The notes: a model not told the origin generated them from the letters alone. A stretch of 64,000 nt of DNA from a candidate division KSB1 bacterium (GCA_034506315.1 JAPDPT010000002.1:1-64000); one strand, 5' to 3'. Shown: positions 43,475-52,906, counted from the stretch's first letter. Made by a program: numbers and translations.

Positions 43475-43795
43475 TTAGACTCCCGCCGGTCCCTCTTCAG
43501 GCTCCTCTTCCTCAATGGCCAGATTGCGTAGCCGGTCCAGTTCTTCGCGCAAGCGCTTGGCCTCTCGCTGGGCGCGTCGCACCTCCGCCTGGAGCGAGAG
43601 GAAGCGGGAAATGCTGAGCAGAAGCCACGTCAGAACCCCGAAGGCGAACGCCGCGTACAGGAACACCCAAAGAGGTAAATTCGGGGTCTCCCAGGTCAGA
43701 AATCGGATCGATACCTGCTGCTCCGTGTTCTGGAGGGCGAATCCGACGATCACCAGCAGGATCAGGGAGCCGAAAACCCAGCGCAAGATCCACAT
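43475..43795 (-). CDS. lapA: LapA-domain membrane protein
   Basis: This 106-residue protein is a LapA (DUF1049) family inner-membrane protein. It has two hydrophobic helices (residues 4-22 and 42-64), the conserved FALQNTEQQVSIRFL and WVFLYAAFAFGVL segments, and a charged C-terminal coiled coil ending in glutamates. It partners LapB in lipopolysaccharide assembly. It begins 1 nt after the miaB stop (TGAAATG) with GAGGAG about 8 nt upstream, and lapB follows after 36 nt. The coupling to a tRNA modification gene is probably only operon convenience. Confidence 0.9.
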   Translation of the reverse strand: MWILRWVFGSLILLVIVGFALQNTEQQVSIRFLTWETPNLPLWVFLYAAFAFGVLTWLLLSISRFLSLQAEVRRAQREAKRLREELDRLRNLAIEEEEPEEGPAGV

Positions 43796-43796
43796 T

Positions 43797-45173
43797 TCAG
43801 AGCTCCTCGTCTGGTTCCGACCCGCTACCTGCCTCCACGGGGAGAAACTCCCCGGCGCGGCCCTCGGGGGCCCGCAGCTCTCCGAAAAGGGTGTGGGCAG
43901 TCACCTCGACGACGCGCACAGGTACAAACGCCCCCGCCGGCAGAGGAGCCGGGGGCGAGAAGACCACGATCTTGTTCGTGTCCGTGCGGCCTAGCCACTG
44001 GCCCGGGCGCTTGCGATTGGGACCTTCCACGAGAACCTCTACCCAGCGCCCCAGGTAGGCACGATTGCGCTTCAGGGAGATCTTCTTCTGCAGACGGTTC
44101 AGTTCCTCCAGGCGTGCAATCTTTTCCGGCTCGGGAACATCGTCCTCCATCTGTGCGGCAGCCGTTCCCTCCCGCACCGAGTACCGGAAAATGAAGGCCC
44201 CATCGAACTCCACTTCCTCCAGGAGGGACCGGGTAAGCTGGAAATCTTCCGGCGTTTCCCCAGGGAATCCCACGATCACGTCCGTCGTAAGAGCCACGTC
44301 GGGAATGCGGTTTCGGATGCGCTCCACCAAGCGGAGATAACTCTGGCGGGTGTAGCGTCGGTTCATTCGCTCCAGGATACGGTCCGAGCCCGACTGCACC
44401 GGCAGATGCACATGATGGCAGATGTGCGGATGAGCGGCAATGGTCTCGATCAGCTTGTCCGAAAGATCTTTCGGGTGCGAGGTGGCAAAACGTACGCGCC
44501 GAATCCCAGGTACATCAGCCACCTTGCGCAGGAGGTCGGCAAAGTCGTGCCGGCCGTCCCAGTAGCTGTTCACGTTCTGGCCCAGTAGGGTCACTTCCAC
44601 ATAGCCGGCCTCCGCCAGCCGCTCCACCTCCTGCACGACGTTTTCGGCCGGCCGGCTGCGCTCTCTTCCCCGCACGTACGGGACGATGCAGTAGGCACAG
44701 AAGTTATCGCACCCGCGCATCACCGCGACCCAGGCACTCACGCCCGGGCGGTGCGAGGGAACAACATCGCTATAGGTCTCCAGCTCCTCCCTGGACCCCG
44801 ACAGCCCGTTCCCCAGACCGAGCAAGTGGGGGAGTTCCCGATAGCGATCCGGACCTACGGCGAAATCGACGAAGGGCTTGCTGGCGAGAAGGCGTTCTCC
44901 AAGGCGCTCCGCCATGCAGCCGATCACCGCCAAACGCTGCCCTTGTCTCTTCGTCTTCAAAGGGCGAAGCTGCTCCAGATAGCCGAGAACACGCTGCTCC
45001 GCGTGTTCCCGCACGCTGCAGGTGTTGACCAGAATCACGTCCGCCCTTTCGGGTGACGAGACCTCCTGCAGGCCGTGTTGTTCCAGGATGCCAGCCACGA
45101 TCTCCGAGTCGTACTTGTTCATCTGGCATCCGTACGTCCGAATGTAGAAGGTTGTCGGTTTGCGATCGGGCAT
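43797..45173 (-). CDS. miaB: tRNA-2-methylthio-N6-dimethylallyladenosine synthase
   Basis: This 458-residue radical-SAM enzyme adds a methylthio group to i6A37 of tRNA. The N-terminal MTTase domain has YIRTYGCQMNKYDSE near residue 10, with three cluster cysteines including NTCSVREHAE. The radical-SAM motif CDNFCAYCIVPYVRGRE appears near 155, and a TRAM domain closes the protein. The GCQMN motif separates MiaB from MtaB and RimO. I chose the ATG at 45173, matching the family N-terminus. It follows mtaB by 11 nt. Confidence 0.94.
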   Translation of the reverse strand: MPDRKPTTFYIRTYGCQMNKYDSEIVAGILEQHGLQEVSSPERADVILVNTCSVREHAEQRVLGYLEQLRPLKTKRQGQRLAVIGCMAERLGERLLASKPFVDFAVGPDRYRELPHLLGLGNGLSGSREELETYSDVVPSHRPGVSAWVAVMRGCDNFCAYCIVPYVRGRERSRPAENVVQEVERLAEAGYVEVTLLGQNVNSYWDGRHDFADLLRKVADVPGIRRVRFATSHPKDLSDKLIETIAAHPHICHHVHLPVQSGSDRILERMNRRYTRQSYLRLVERIRNRIPDVALTTDVIVGFPGETPEDFQLTRSLLEEVEFDGAFIFRYSVREGTAAAQMEDDVPEPEKIARLEELNRLQKKISLKRNRAYLGRWVEVLVEGPNRKRPGQWLGRTDTNKIVVFSPPAPLPAGAFVPVRVVEVTAHTLFGELRAPEGRAGEFLPVEAGSGSEPDEEL

Positions 45174-45184
45174 ACGTTTCTGCG

Positions 45185-46525
45185 CTAGCCGGCCAGAAGC
45201 TCGGCGTGCATCTGCCCTGCGCCAGCCACCTTTTCGGATTGCGATCCTCGCCTCCCGCAAAGTGCGCCGTCCCTCACGCTCTCGATCCAGACCGGGACGA
45301 TCTCCCCCACTTCCGACTCGGCACCGGCAAACTCCACGCGAACGTACGTGTCGGTAAGCCCGCTCAGGAGATCGCGCCGGGCCTTCTTCTCTACCAGCAC
45401 CTGCTGGAGCGTTCCCACCAGGCGTTCGAGGAAGGCGCGCCGTTTGGCAGCGACCAACTTACGCAGTTCCTGGCTCCGTCCTTCCTTGACGGACTTGGGC
45501 ACTTCGTCCGCAACGCCGTACATCGCAGTTCCCGGACGGCGCGAGAACGGAAAGACGTGAACGTAGGTGAACGGGAATTCCTCGAGGAGTTCGGCTGTGA
45601 GACGAAAATCGGCGTCGCTCTCTCCCGGGAAACCCACAATTACGTCGGTTCCGAGCCCCATGGTGTCCAGCCGTTGGCACAGTGCCGCCAAACGTCCGCG
45701 CACGAACTGAGAGTCGTAGGGGCGACGCATCTTCCGGAGGACGCGGTCGCTGCCGCTCTGAATCGGAATGTGCCAGTGACGGCACACCTGGGGGAGGCTG
45801 GCGGCCACCTCAATCAGTTCGTCGGTCACCTCCGTCGGTTCCACAGAGCTCAGGCGAATGCGGACGTTTGGGAGTTGCTCTGCAAGGCGGCCCAGCAACC
45901 AAGCAAGGGACCTCCGCGGACGGAGGTCCAGTCCGTAACTGCCGATATCGACGCCGGTGACTACGATTTCGCGGTGGCCCCTTTCCGCCAGCTCGCAGGC
46001 CTGTTCCACGACCTTGTCCGGGTCGACACTGCGGCTGACGCCGCGTACCAGGGGAACAACGCAGTAACTGCAACCAAAGCGGCAGCCATCCTGGATCTTC
46101 ACAAAGGCCCGGGTACGGCTCCAGAAAAGGCCGACGCTCGGGGCAGGGTCAACCTCACCCCGAGGAACCGGGTCCACCGTCGGAGCATCCAGCAGGTCGG
46201 GTAGCTGGAACTTCGCCTTGACCCCAAGGACCCAGCGCACGTTCGGTAGCTCCCGAAAGGCACGGGGGCGAAGCTCGGCAGCACACCCCACCAGCGCGAT
46301 GGGCACCTGTGGGTGCTCTCTGGCCATCCGCCGAACGGCCTGTCGGACCTTGGCTTCGCTGCGCGCCGTCACCGCGCACGAGTTGACCACGATGAGGTCC
46401 GGCTCGCGGCTGCTGCCATCGCCCTCCACGCGCCAACCGCGGCGCGCAAACAGCGCCGCCAGCATCGCACTGTCGGCCTGGTTGAGCTTGCAACCGAAGG
46501 TTTGTAGTAGAACCCTCCTGTCCAT
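45185..46525 (-). CDS. mtaB: tRNA t6A37 methylthiotransferase
   Basis: This 446-residue radical-SAM enzyme converts t6A37 to ms2t6A37 in tRNA. The N-terminal MTTase motif is TFGCKLNQADS near residue 9, the GCKLNQ form typical of MtaB, followed by NSCAVTARSEAK. The radical-SAM cysteines are in CRFGCSYCVVPLVRGV near 147. A TRAM-like tail follows. AAAGGGG lies a few nt before the ATG. It is next to miaB, a closely related enzyme, which suggests local duplication or simple functional clustering. Confidence 0.92.
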   Translation of the reverse strand: MDRRVLLQTFGCKLNQADSAMLAALFARRGWRVEGDGSSREPDLIVVNSCAVTARSEAKVRQAVRRMAREHPQVPIALVGCAAELRPRAFRELPNVRWVLGVKAKFQLPDLLDAPTVDPVPRGEVDPAPSVGLFWSRTRAFVKIQDGCRFGCSYCVVPLVRGVSRSVDPDKVVEQACELAERGHREIVVTGVDIGSYGLDLRPRRSLAWLLGRLAEQLPNVRIRLSSVEPTEVTDELIEVAASLPQVCRHWHIPIQSGSDRVLRKMRRPYDSQFVRGRLAALCQRLDTMGLGTDVIVGFPGESDADFRLTAELLEEFPFTYVHVFPFSRRPGTAMYGVADEVPKSVKEGRSQELRKLVAAKRRAFLERLVGTLQQVLVEKKARRDLLSGLTDTYVRVEFAGAESEVGEIVPVWIESVRDGALCGRRGSQSEKVAGAGQMHAELLAG

Positions 46526-46602
46526 CCCCTTTACGTCTGCTTCCGTTTTCGAAGCACAAGGGATCGACGTGCCCCCTACTTTAGCGCCTTCCCATCGGAA
46601 CG

Positions 46603-46635
46603 GGCGGGAACGCGCATCCGGCAGGTCCCCGCCCT
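46603..46635 (-). terminator. Possible terminator hairpin after rpsA
   Basis: A 10-bp stem with one G-T pair (GGGCGGG core) and a 13-nt loop lies 29 nt past the rpsA stop in the 138-nt gap before mtaB. No T-run follows on the minus strand, so termination efficiency is doubtful. Confidence 0.35.
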
Positions 46636-46663
46636 TCTCCCTTGGCTGATCTCCGGCACTACC

Positions 46664-48652
46664 TTACTCCGCGGCGTTTTCCCCAGCCGAGGCCTCGGCC
46701 GCGTTTTCTTCTCCGGCATCCGGGCTTTCAGAAGTCGTGGACTTGTTCCTGCGACCACCCCGCTTTGCCTTGGCCGCTTTCTCGGGAGCTTCGCCCGTTG
46801 CACTCACCGACTCGGCCGATCCGGCAGCATCGCCCTGTTCCCCTGGCGTCTCCCCTTCGGGGGCCTCGGCTCCCTCGGGCTTGCTTTCGGCCTGCTCGCC
46901 AACCTGTTTCTCCAGGGCCTTCTTCTCCGAGAGGACGATGCGCTTGTTGTCCTTGCTGAACTCGATCACGTAAAGGTCCAGTTCCTCCCCGAGCTGGTAG
47001 GCATCGGCCGGCTTGCGGATGCCCGTCCGGGCCAGGTGGGACATCGGCACAAAGCCTTCCACGTCCTCCGGGAGATCGACGATCACGCCCTTTTCAAGCA
47101 TGCGGGCGATCTTGCCCCGGGTAAGCGTGCCGGGCTTGTAGATCTCTTCGAAACGATCCCAGGGGTTTTCCATCGTTTGTTTGTACCCGAGCGAGATCCG
47201 TCGACGTTCCCGGTCGACTTCCAGCACTCTGACCTTGACGACCTGGCCTTTCTCGAGCACTTCGCCCGGGTGCCGGATCTTCTTGGTCCACGACAGGTCG
47301 CTGATATGGATCAAGCCATCGATGCCCTCTTCGAGCTCCACGAAGGCGCCGAAGTTCGTGAGGTTGCGGACACGGCCCTCTACCTCAGCTCCCACCGGGT
47401 ACTTTTTCTCCAGCTCTTCCCACGGATCAGGCTCGAGCTGCTTGAGGCCAAGGGAAAGCTTCCGCTCATCCTTCTTGACGCTCAGGACTTTCGCCTTGAC
47501 GATCTGCCCTTCCTTCAGGATCTGGGAAGGATGTTTGATGTGCTGCGTCCAGGACATCTCGGAGATGTGGATCAGGCCCTCAACGCCCTTCTCGAGTTCC
47601 ACGAAGGCTCCGTAGTCGCACAGACTGACCACGCGGCCCTCGACGATCGAGCCCTCGGGATACTTCACGTCCACGTTGTCCCAAGGATGGGGCTGCAGTT
47701 GCTTCAGGCCCAGGGAGATCCGGTCCTTGGTCTCGTTGAAGTCGAGGACCATTACCTTGATTTTCTGATCCAGCTGGACGACTTCCGAGGGATGACTGAC
47801 CCGTCCCCAGGAGAGATCGTTGATGTGCAAGAGGCCGTCCACGCCGCCGAGGTCGATGAACACGCCGAAGTCGGTGATGTTCTTGACGGTCCCTTCGAGG
47901 ATCTGTCCCCGCTCGAGGTTGGCAAGGATCTTCTCGCGCTGCTCCTTGAGCTCGTCCTCGATCAGGACGCGGTGGCTTACGACCACGTTCTTCCGGAAGT
48001 CGTTCAGCTTGACGATCTTGAACTTCATCCGTTTGCCGATGTAGGCATCGAAATCCCGCACCGGGCGCACGTCCACCTGGGAACCGGGGAGGAAGGCATC
48101 TACCCCGCCGAGATCCACAATCAGCCCGCCTTTGATGCGGCGGGTGATCGTCCCTTCGATGATCTCGTCCCGTTCCCACATCTGTTTCACCCGATCCCAG
48201 GCGCGCATGAAGTCAGCCCTCCGCTTCGACAGGATGAGGTGCCCGTCGAGGTCTTCGATGCCGTCCAGATAGACCTCGATGTCGTCCCCGATCTTCAGGG
48301 ATTTGGGGTCGGGGAATTCCTCCAGAGGAATTACGCCCTCCGACTTGAACCCGATGTCGACCGTCACCCCATTCTCGTCGATTGAGAGCACCTTCCCCTT
48401 GACGATGGTCCCTTCCTCGAAGTCCATCAGGGTGCTGTCGTAGAGGCGAGCCATCAGCTGCGCCTCCTCGGGCGTGTACAGTCCCTCCTCCTCGTTTTCG
48501 AGGGCGAAAATCCGCCCCCCTCTCCGAGTCGGTCGGACACGCCAACGCCCGGCCTGGCGCGAGGGGTTCGCCCCCGCCTCCTCTGCTGCCTGCTCCTTAC
48601 CCGTCCACTCTTCCTGCACCGGGTTTTGCTGTTCGTTGCGGACCTCATCCAT
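46664..48652 (-). CDS. rpsA: 30S ribosomal protein S1
   Basis: This 662-residue protein has six S1 RNA-binding repeats between about residues 80 and 580. The repeats have typical segments such as GVFIDLGGVDGLLHINDLSW near 255 and GAFVELEEGIDGLIHISDLSW near 435. A charged alanine- and glutamate-rich tail follows from about 590. The N-terminal 45 residues are also polar. It recruits mRNA to the small ribosomal subunit. AAGGAGG lies 9 nt before the ATG, and it overlaps the ispH end by 8 bp. The cmk-ispH-rpsA order is a known conserved cluster. Confidence 0.96.
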   Translation of the reverse strand: MDEVRNEQQNPVQEEWTGKEQAAEEAGANPSRQAGRWRVRPTRRGGRIFALENEEEGLYTPEEAQLMARLYDSTLMDFEEGTIVKGKVLSIDENGVTVDIGFKSEGVIPLEEFPDPKSLKIGDDIEVYLDGIEDLDGHLILSKRRADFMRAWDRVKQMWERDEIIEGTITRRIKGGLIVDLGGVDAFLPGSQVDVRPVRDFDAYIGKRMKFKIVKLNDFRKNVVVSHRVLIEDELKEQREKILANLERGQILEGTVKNITDFGVFIDLGGVDGLLHINDLSWGRVSHPSEVVQLDQKIKVMVLDFNETKDRISLGLKQLQPHPWDNVDVKYPEGSIVEGRVVSLCDYGAFVELEKGVEGLIHISEMSWTQHIKHPSQILKEGQIVKAKVLSVKKDERKLSLGLKQLEPDPWEELEKKYPVGAEVEGRVRNLTNFGAFVELEEGIDGLIHISDLSWTKKIRHPGEVLEKGQVVKVRVLEVDRERRRISLGYKQTMENPWDRFEEIYKPGTLTRGKIARMLEKGVIVDLPEDVEGFVPMSHLARTGIRKPADAYQLGEELDLYVIEFSKDNKRIVLSEKKALEKQVGEQAESKPEGAEAPEGETPGEQGDAAGSAESVSATGEAPEKAAKAKRGGRRNKSTTSESPDAGEENAAEASAGENAAE

Positions 48653-49589
48653 TCGACGTTACCTCCTTGCACTCACCCATTGGCTGGGCTTTGATTTGAA
48701 TGTATCGTGCAACTTCTTCGAGTTGCCAGCGGGGTGTGGATGCACCTCCTGAAATGCCAATCCGCCTCGCCCCCTCCAGCCACTCCGGCTCCACCTCTTC
48801 CGCCGACTCGATCCAGTAGCTGCGCGGATTGACGGCCTGACACACGCGGTACAACTGCGCCGTGTTCGAGCTGTTCCTGCCGCCCACGAAAAGCACCACA
48901 TCGTTCCGGGCTGCGAACTCCCGCAGCCTTCCGTATCGGCCGGACACCGCCCGGCAGATCGTGTTCCGAAACGCCACACGCGGATGGAGCTCTCGCACTC
49001 GATCCAGAACGGACAGGAATTTGCCCTCGTCGATCGTCGTCTGCGCCAGCACGAACACCGGCCGCGACGGGTCAAGATCACCTACCTCATCGGGGCCGGA
49101 CACGGCTCGCGCCGCCTCCGGTGCCTGTCCGACCAGAGCGACCACCTCCGGGTGACGCGGCTTGCCTACCACGAGGACCTGGTAGCCCCTGGCTGCGTGC
49201 TGCCGCACCAGCTCCTGGGAGCGTCGAACCACGGGGCAGGTCCCGTCCACAAGTTCGAACCCTTCCCTTTGCAGCCTCTCCTGCAAGCCCCGCGGAAGTC
49301 CGTGCGTGCGAATCAACAAACGCCGGCAGCCGGCAAAAGGCTGCGGGCGACCCTCCCCATCCAATGCCCCTTGCTCGACCGTCCGTAAGCCGAGGGCGCG
49401 CAGCCGATCCACTTCCCGCCGGTTGTGGATAAGTTCTCCGATCACCGCCAGCGAGCCTCCGGCCCGCGTGTGCTCCTCCGCCATCCGCACGGCTCGCTGG
49501 ACGCCGGGACAGAACCCCGCTGTCCGGTCGATCTCTACGATGAGCCCGCCACGATCGCGCAGCTCAGCGCTTGCCTCCGGACGGCTCAC
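48645..49589 (-). CDS. ispH: 4-hydroxy-3-methylbut-2-enyl diphosphate reductase
   Basis: This 314-residue iron-sulfur enzyme catalyses the last step of the MEP isoprenoid pathway. The three cluster cysteines are C27 (AGFCPGV), C118 (DGTCPVV) and the one in RNTICRAVSGR near 210. The conserved HN (residues 55-56), THG (95-97), KPRHPEV and the SGGAST C-terminal region are also present. I chose the GTG at 49589, which begins 1 nt after the cmk stop with GGGGAG 7 nt upstream. It overlaps rpsA by 8 bp. Confidence 0.94.
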   Translation of the reverse strand: MSRPEASAELRDRGGLIVEIDRTAGFCPGVQRAVRMAEEHTRAGGSLAVIGELIHNRREVDRLRALGLRTVEQGALDGEGRPQPFAGCRRLLIRTHGLPRGLQERLQREGFELVDGTCPVVRRSQELVRQHAARGYQVLVVGKPRHPEVVALVGQAPEAARAVSGPDEVGDLDPSRPVFVLAQTTIDEGKFLSVLDRVRELHPRVAFRNTICRAVSGRYGRLREFAARNDVVLFVGGRNSSNTAQLYRVCQAVNPRSYWIESAEEVEPEWLEGARRIGISGGASTPRWQLEEVARYIQIKAQPMGECKEVTSNG

Positions 49590-49590
49590 C

Positions 49591-50304
49591 TCAGCACTCC
49601 CCGGCGCCGAGGCGCTGCTCGGCTTGCCGCACCAGCTCCACGACCTTCGCCACCTGTTCTTCGACACTGAGGCGCGTCGTGTCGAGTTCCACCGCGTCGG
49701 GGGCCTTTCGTAAAGCCCCTACGGGCCGGGAGACATCCTCCCCATCCCGCTTACGGATCTCCGCCTCCACCTCTTCCAGGGGGAGGTCCAAACCCTTGGC
49801 CCGGAGTTCGTGCCAGCGTCGGCGCACCCGTTCCTCGCGGCTTGCGGTCAGGAACACTTTAACCTCCGCATCGGGGAAGACGACCGTCCCCATGTCGCGG
49901 CCCTCGGCCACTACCCCACCCGCGGCGCCCAGGGCGCGCTGGCGCTCCACCAAAACTCTCCGCACGTGCACATTATCGGCGACGGGACCTATGCGGCGGC
50001 CCACCTCGGGGGCGCGGATCGCCTCCGTGACATCCTCCCCGTCCAGAAGGACGCGCAGGGTTCCGTCCCGCTCGCAGAATTGAATGTCGCAAGATTCCGC
50101 CAATTTGCCCAATGCTTCCTCGTCCCGAAGGTCCATGCCGAGGCGAAGGGCTTTGAGCGTTACCGCCCGGTACATGGCCCCGGTGTCCAGATACCGGTAG
50201 CCCAGATGGCGTGCCACCAGACGCGCTGTGGTGCTCTTTCCCGAGCCAGCCGGGCCGTCGATCGCCACCACGGGAAGCTTGCGACAGGGACGATCCTGGC
50301 TCAT
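49591..50304 (-). CDS. cmk: Cytidylate kinase
   Basis: This 237-residue enzyme phosphorylates CMP and dCMP. The P-loop GPAGSGKST is at residues 17-25, followed by YLDTGAMYRAVTL (38-50) and the AEGRDMGTVVFPDA segment near 131-144. The RRRWHEL lid region is also clear. Length is typical of bacterial Cmk. The ATG overlaps the rluB stop by 4 bp (ATGA), so the two are coupled. Confidence 0.95.
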   Translation of the reverse strand: MSQDRPCRKLPVVAIDGPAGSGKSTTARLVARHLGYRYLDTGAMYRAVTLKALRLGMDLRDEEALGKLAESCDIQFCERDGTLRVLLDGEDVTEAIRAPEVGRRIGPVADNVHVRRVLVERQRALGAAGGVVAEGRDMGTVVFPDAEVKVFLTASREERVRRRWHELRAKGLDLPLEEVEAEIRKRDGEDVSRPVGALRKAPDAVELDTTRLSVEEQVAKVVELVRQAEQRLGAGEC

Positions 50305-51026
50305 CCCTCTAACCCAACCTGGCGTCGCAGCGACGCTATCTCCTCAGGGGTAAGGTAGCGCCATTTCCCCACCGGCAGATCGCCGAGCTCGACGCCCCCA
50401 ATGCTCACCCGCCGCAGTTTCTCCACGCGATAGCCGAGGGCTCGGAACATTCGCCGCACCTGCCTCTTTTTCCCCTCGTGGAGCGTCAGCTCGATGGAGC
50501 GTGGTCCCTCAAGGTACCGTGCCTCGCACGGGGCCGTGGGCCCTGTCTCGATCACGACCCCCCGGCGCAGGCGCTCCAGATCCTCCGGTGTCACGGGCTT
50601 GTCGGTAACCGCGTGATAGACCTTCTTGACCTCGTATCTCGGGTGGGCGAGCCGGTAAGCGAGGGCGCCGTCGTTGGTGAGGAGAAGAGCTCCCTCGGTG
50701 TCCTCATCGAGGCGCCCCACCGGGAACACCCGCTGCGGGATACGCACCAGATCCAGGACCGTGGGCCGGCGCCGCTCGTCCTTGGCGGTGGTAATGTATC
50801 CCGGCGGCTTGTTCAGGAGCACGTACACCGTCTTCTCCTGCGGGCGCACGGGCCGGCCGTCAAACTCGACGACATCTCGGGCGGGGTCCACGCGCGTCCC
50901 GAGGGCTGTGACGACTTGGCCATTAAGCTTCACACGTCCGGCTCGCACCAATTCATCGGCCGCCCGTCGGGAGGCGATGCCGCAAAGGGCCAGGTAGCGG
51001 TTGATGCGAATCGGCTCGTTACTCAT
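50301..51026 (-). CDS. 23S rRNA pseudouridine synthase, RluB-like
   Basis: This 241-residue enzyme has an N-terminal S4 RNA-binding domain (RINRYLALCGIASRRAADEL near residue 6) and a RsuA/RluB catalytic domain with LNKPPGYITT near 75 and the catalytic-Asp motif GRLDEDTEGALLLTND near 105. This points to pseudouridylation of ribosomal RNA, most likely the 23S 2605 region as in RluB; RsuA or RluF-like site choice cannot be excluded. GGAGG lies 5 nt before the ATG at 51026, inside the scpB end, with an 8-bp overlap. Confidence 0.9.
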   Translation of the reverse strand: MSNEPIRINRYLALCGIASRRAADELVRAGRVKLNGQVVTALGTRVDPARDVVEFDGRPVRPQEKTVYVLLNKPPGYITTAKDERRRPTVLDLVRIPQRVFPVGRLDEDTEGALLLTNDGALAYRLAHPRYEVKKVYHAVTDKPVTPEDLERLRRGVVIETGPTAPCEARYLEGPRSIELTLHEGKKRQVRRMFRALGYRVEKLRRVSIGGVELGDLPVGKWRYLTPEEIASLRRQVGLEG

Positions 51027-51618
51027 CCTGACCTCCCGCGCGGCGCGCTGCGCTTTCGGCATCAGCCAGGATGGTGGCCCCCTCGCCGGAAGCCAGAAGC
51101 TCGTCAATTTCCTTCGGGCGGGGCAGCTCGTCGAGCGAGTTCAGGCCGAAGTACCGCAGAAACTCCTGCGTCGTTTTGTACAGGAGGGGCCTCCCGACGG
51201 TGTCGGCCCTTCCGGCCACCGTGATCAGGTTGCGTTCCAAGAGGGATTTCAGCACCCCGTCCGAATTTACCCCCCGGATGAAGTCGATCTCCACGCGGCT
51301 CACTGGCTGCTTAAAAGCGATGATGGCCAGGGTTTCCAGGGCAGCACGCGACAGACGCGGCCGCGAGCTCGCTTTGAGGACGCGGCGCACCCACGGCCCG
51401 TACTCCGGCCGCGTCACCATCTGATAGCCGCCCGCCAATTTGGCGAGAAAGAACGATCTCCCCGTAACCGCGTATTCCCGGTTCAGGCTGTCGATCGCTT
51501 CCTGCACGCGCTTCGCGGTGGATCCTTCGATCAGCTGGACGATGCGTTGAACACTGACGGGCTCGTCCGAGGCGAAGATGATCGCTTCCACGATAGGCTT
51601 GAGTTCCTCCAATTCCAT
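51019..51618 (-). CDS. scpB: Segregation and condensation protein B
   Basis: This 199-residue protein forms the kite subunit of the SMC-ScpA-ScpB condensin. It has two winged-helix domains, with the conserved segments EAIIFASDEPVSVQ near 13, ALETLAIIAFKQPVSR near 92, and TVAGRADTVGRPLLYKTT near 133. The Glu/Asp-poor C-terminus is short and variable. It lies 24 nt downstream of scpA. Confidence 0.94.
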   Translation of the reverse strand: MELEELKPIVEAIIFASDEPVSVQRIVQLIEGSTAKRVQEAIDSLNREYAVTGRSFFLAKLAGGYQMVTRPEYGPWVRRVLKASSRPRLSRAALETLAIIAFKQPVSRVEIDFIRGVNSDGVLKSLLERNLITVAGRADTVGRPLLYKTTQEFLRYFGLNSLDELPRPKEIDELLASGEGATILADAESAARRAGGQDE

Positions 51619-51642
51619 ATACGGGCTACGCTCCCAACATCC

Positions 51643-52383
51643 TCACACCTTCTGGATCCAGATCTCACCAAAGGGCGAAGCCTGGCGCACCTGGATCGTC
51701 CCCCGGCGGATGAGCTCCAGCAGGGCTACAAATGTGACCACCATCGTCAGGCGATCGGGCAGCGTGCGGATGAGGTCCGCAAAGAGCGCCTGCCCCCGTC
51801 CGGCCAGGTAAGTGAGCACGTACTCCATTTGTTCCTCTACCGACACGGGAACAACCGTCACTGCGTGGTAATCCCGTGCCGGCGCTTTGGCCATGACCTC
51901 GCGAAAGGCAGCGATCAGATCAAACAAGCTGACTCGCCGCGGTCCCTCCTGATCCTGATCCTGCCCGTCCCCCTCCAGGTAGAAGAAGGACCTCGGGTAG
52001 AGATCCCGGTGCTGCGCCTCGCGCTCCGCAAGCTCCTGGGCTACGGGCTGATAGCGTTGGTATTCCAAGAGCTTTTGCACCAGCTCCAGGCGCGGATCCT
52101 CGTATTCCTCTTCTTCCTCCCCCGCGGGACGGGGCAGGAGCATCTGCGCCTTGATGCGAATCAGGGTAGCGGCCATGAGAATAAAATCGCTGGCCCGATC
52201 CAGGTCCAGCATCTCGATGACCGCCAGATACTCCAGATACTGTCGGGTGATCTCTGCGATCGGGATGTCGTAAATGTCCACCTCATTCTTGCGGATGAGG
52301 TGGAGGAGAAGATCCAGGGGACCTTCGAAGCTCTCCAGCTGGACACGATAGGACATGCTGAACCCGACCGCCACCCCCTCCAC
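51643..52383 (-). CDS. scpA: Segregation and condensation protein A
   Basis: This 246-residue kleisin links the heads of SMC. The N-terminal motif FEGPLDLLLHLIRKNEVDIY is at about residues 19-38, and a winged-helix C-terminus (VVTFVALLELIRRGTIQV) follows a flexible middle with DQDQ and other charged residues. The ATG at 52383 has GAGGAA about 10 nt upstream; a second ATG at 52356 fits the family N-terminus slightly better but lacks a clear ribosome site. It starts 10 nt after the HNH gene stop. Confidence 0.93.
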   Translation of the reverse strand: MEGVAVGFSMSYRVQLESFEGPLDLLLHLIRKNEVDIYDIPIAEITRQYLEYLAVIEMLDLDRASDFILMAATLIRIKAQMLLPRPAGEEEEEYEDPRLELVQKLLEYQRYQPVAQELAEREAQHRDLYPRSFFYLEGDGQDQDQEGPRRVSLFDLIAAFREVMAKAPARDYHAVTVVPVSVEEQMEYVLTYLAGRGQALFADLIRTLPDRLTMVVTFVALLELIRRGTIQVRQASPFGEIWIQKV

Positions 52384-52393
52384 CAGCGGTTCC

Positions 52394-52906
52394 TCAGTTC
52401 ATGAACAAGTACGGCCTCCAGCGTTCATCCAGAACGCCGATGAAATGCTGAATAAAGAACAGGTGATTGGGCCGGCGGGGCTTGCGCAGAAGCTGCATCC
52501 CCGCTTCCTCAGGCGTCCGATTGCCCTTGCGCGCGTTGCACGCCAGACAGGCGCACACCAGATTCTCCCACGTGTCCCGGCCACCCCGGTCACGCGGGAT
52601 CACATGGTCGACGGTAAACGGGCCGGTCCGGGTGCCGCAATACTGGCATTGCCTTCCGTCGCGCTTCAGAATGTTCTTCCGCGTCAGAATGATTCGCTTG
52701 TGCGGCATCGGGATATAGCTCACCAGCCGCACAATGCTGGGCAACGGCATCCGCGTCGACACGCTGCGCACCCACGCATCGTATCGCTCGACCAGCTCCG
52801 CCTTGCCCAGATAAAGCAGCACGATGGCTTTCTTCGCCGGCACGACACTCAAAGGTTCGTAGTTGCAATTCAGCATCAAGACCTGCCGGGAAAGTACCGA
52901 ATCCAT
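52394..52906 (-). CDS. HNH endonuclease family protein
   Basis: This 170-residue protein resembles the small HNH nucleases found widely in bacterial chromosomes. It has an N-terminal region (VLMLNCNYEPLSVVPAKKA) and the HNH core CQYCG, TVDHVIPRDRGG with the catalytic histidine, ENLVCACLACNARKG with the zinc-binding cysteine pairs, then a short tail. Such genes often lie near scp, trm112 or repair genes; the role is unknown, and mobile-element origin is not needed. A candidate promoter is at 52957-52985 and GGAG lies 9 nt before the ATG. Confidence 0.88.
   Translation of the reverse strand: MDSVLSRQVLMLNCNYEPLSVVPAKKAIVLLYLGKAELVERYDAWVRSVSTRMPLPSIVRLVSYIPMPHKRIILTRKNILKRDGRQCQYCGTRTGPFTVDHVIPRDRGGRDTWENLVCACLACNARKGNRTPEEAGMQLLRKPRRPNHLFFIQHFIGVLDERWRPYLFMN

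Noticed and set aside
47036-48385. A 449-codon plus-strand frame opposite rpsA
   Set aside because: It mirrors the repeated S1 domains and shows no signal, membrane or family motif, so it is a shadow of rpsA.
52394-52906. HNH gene as a mobile intron or restriction element
   Set aside because: No intron, inverted repeat or methylase gene was found, and the gene sits neatly in the scpA operon with normal composition.
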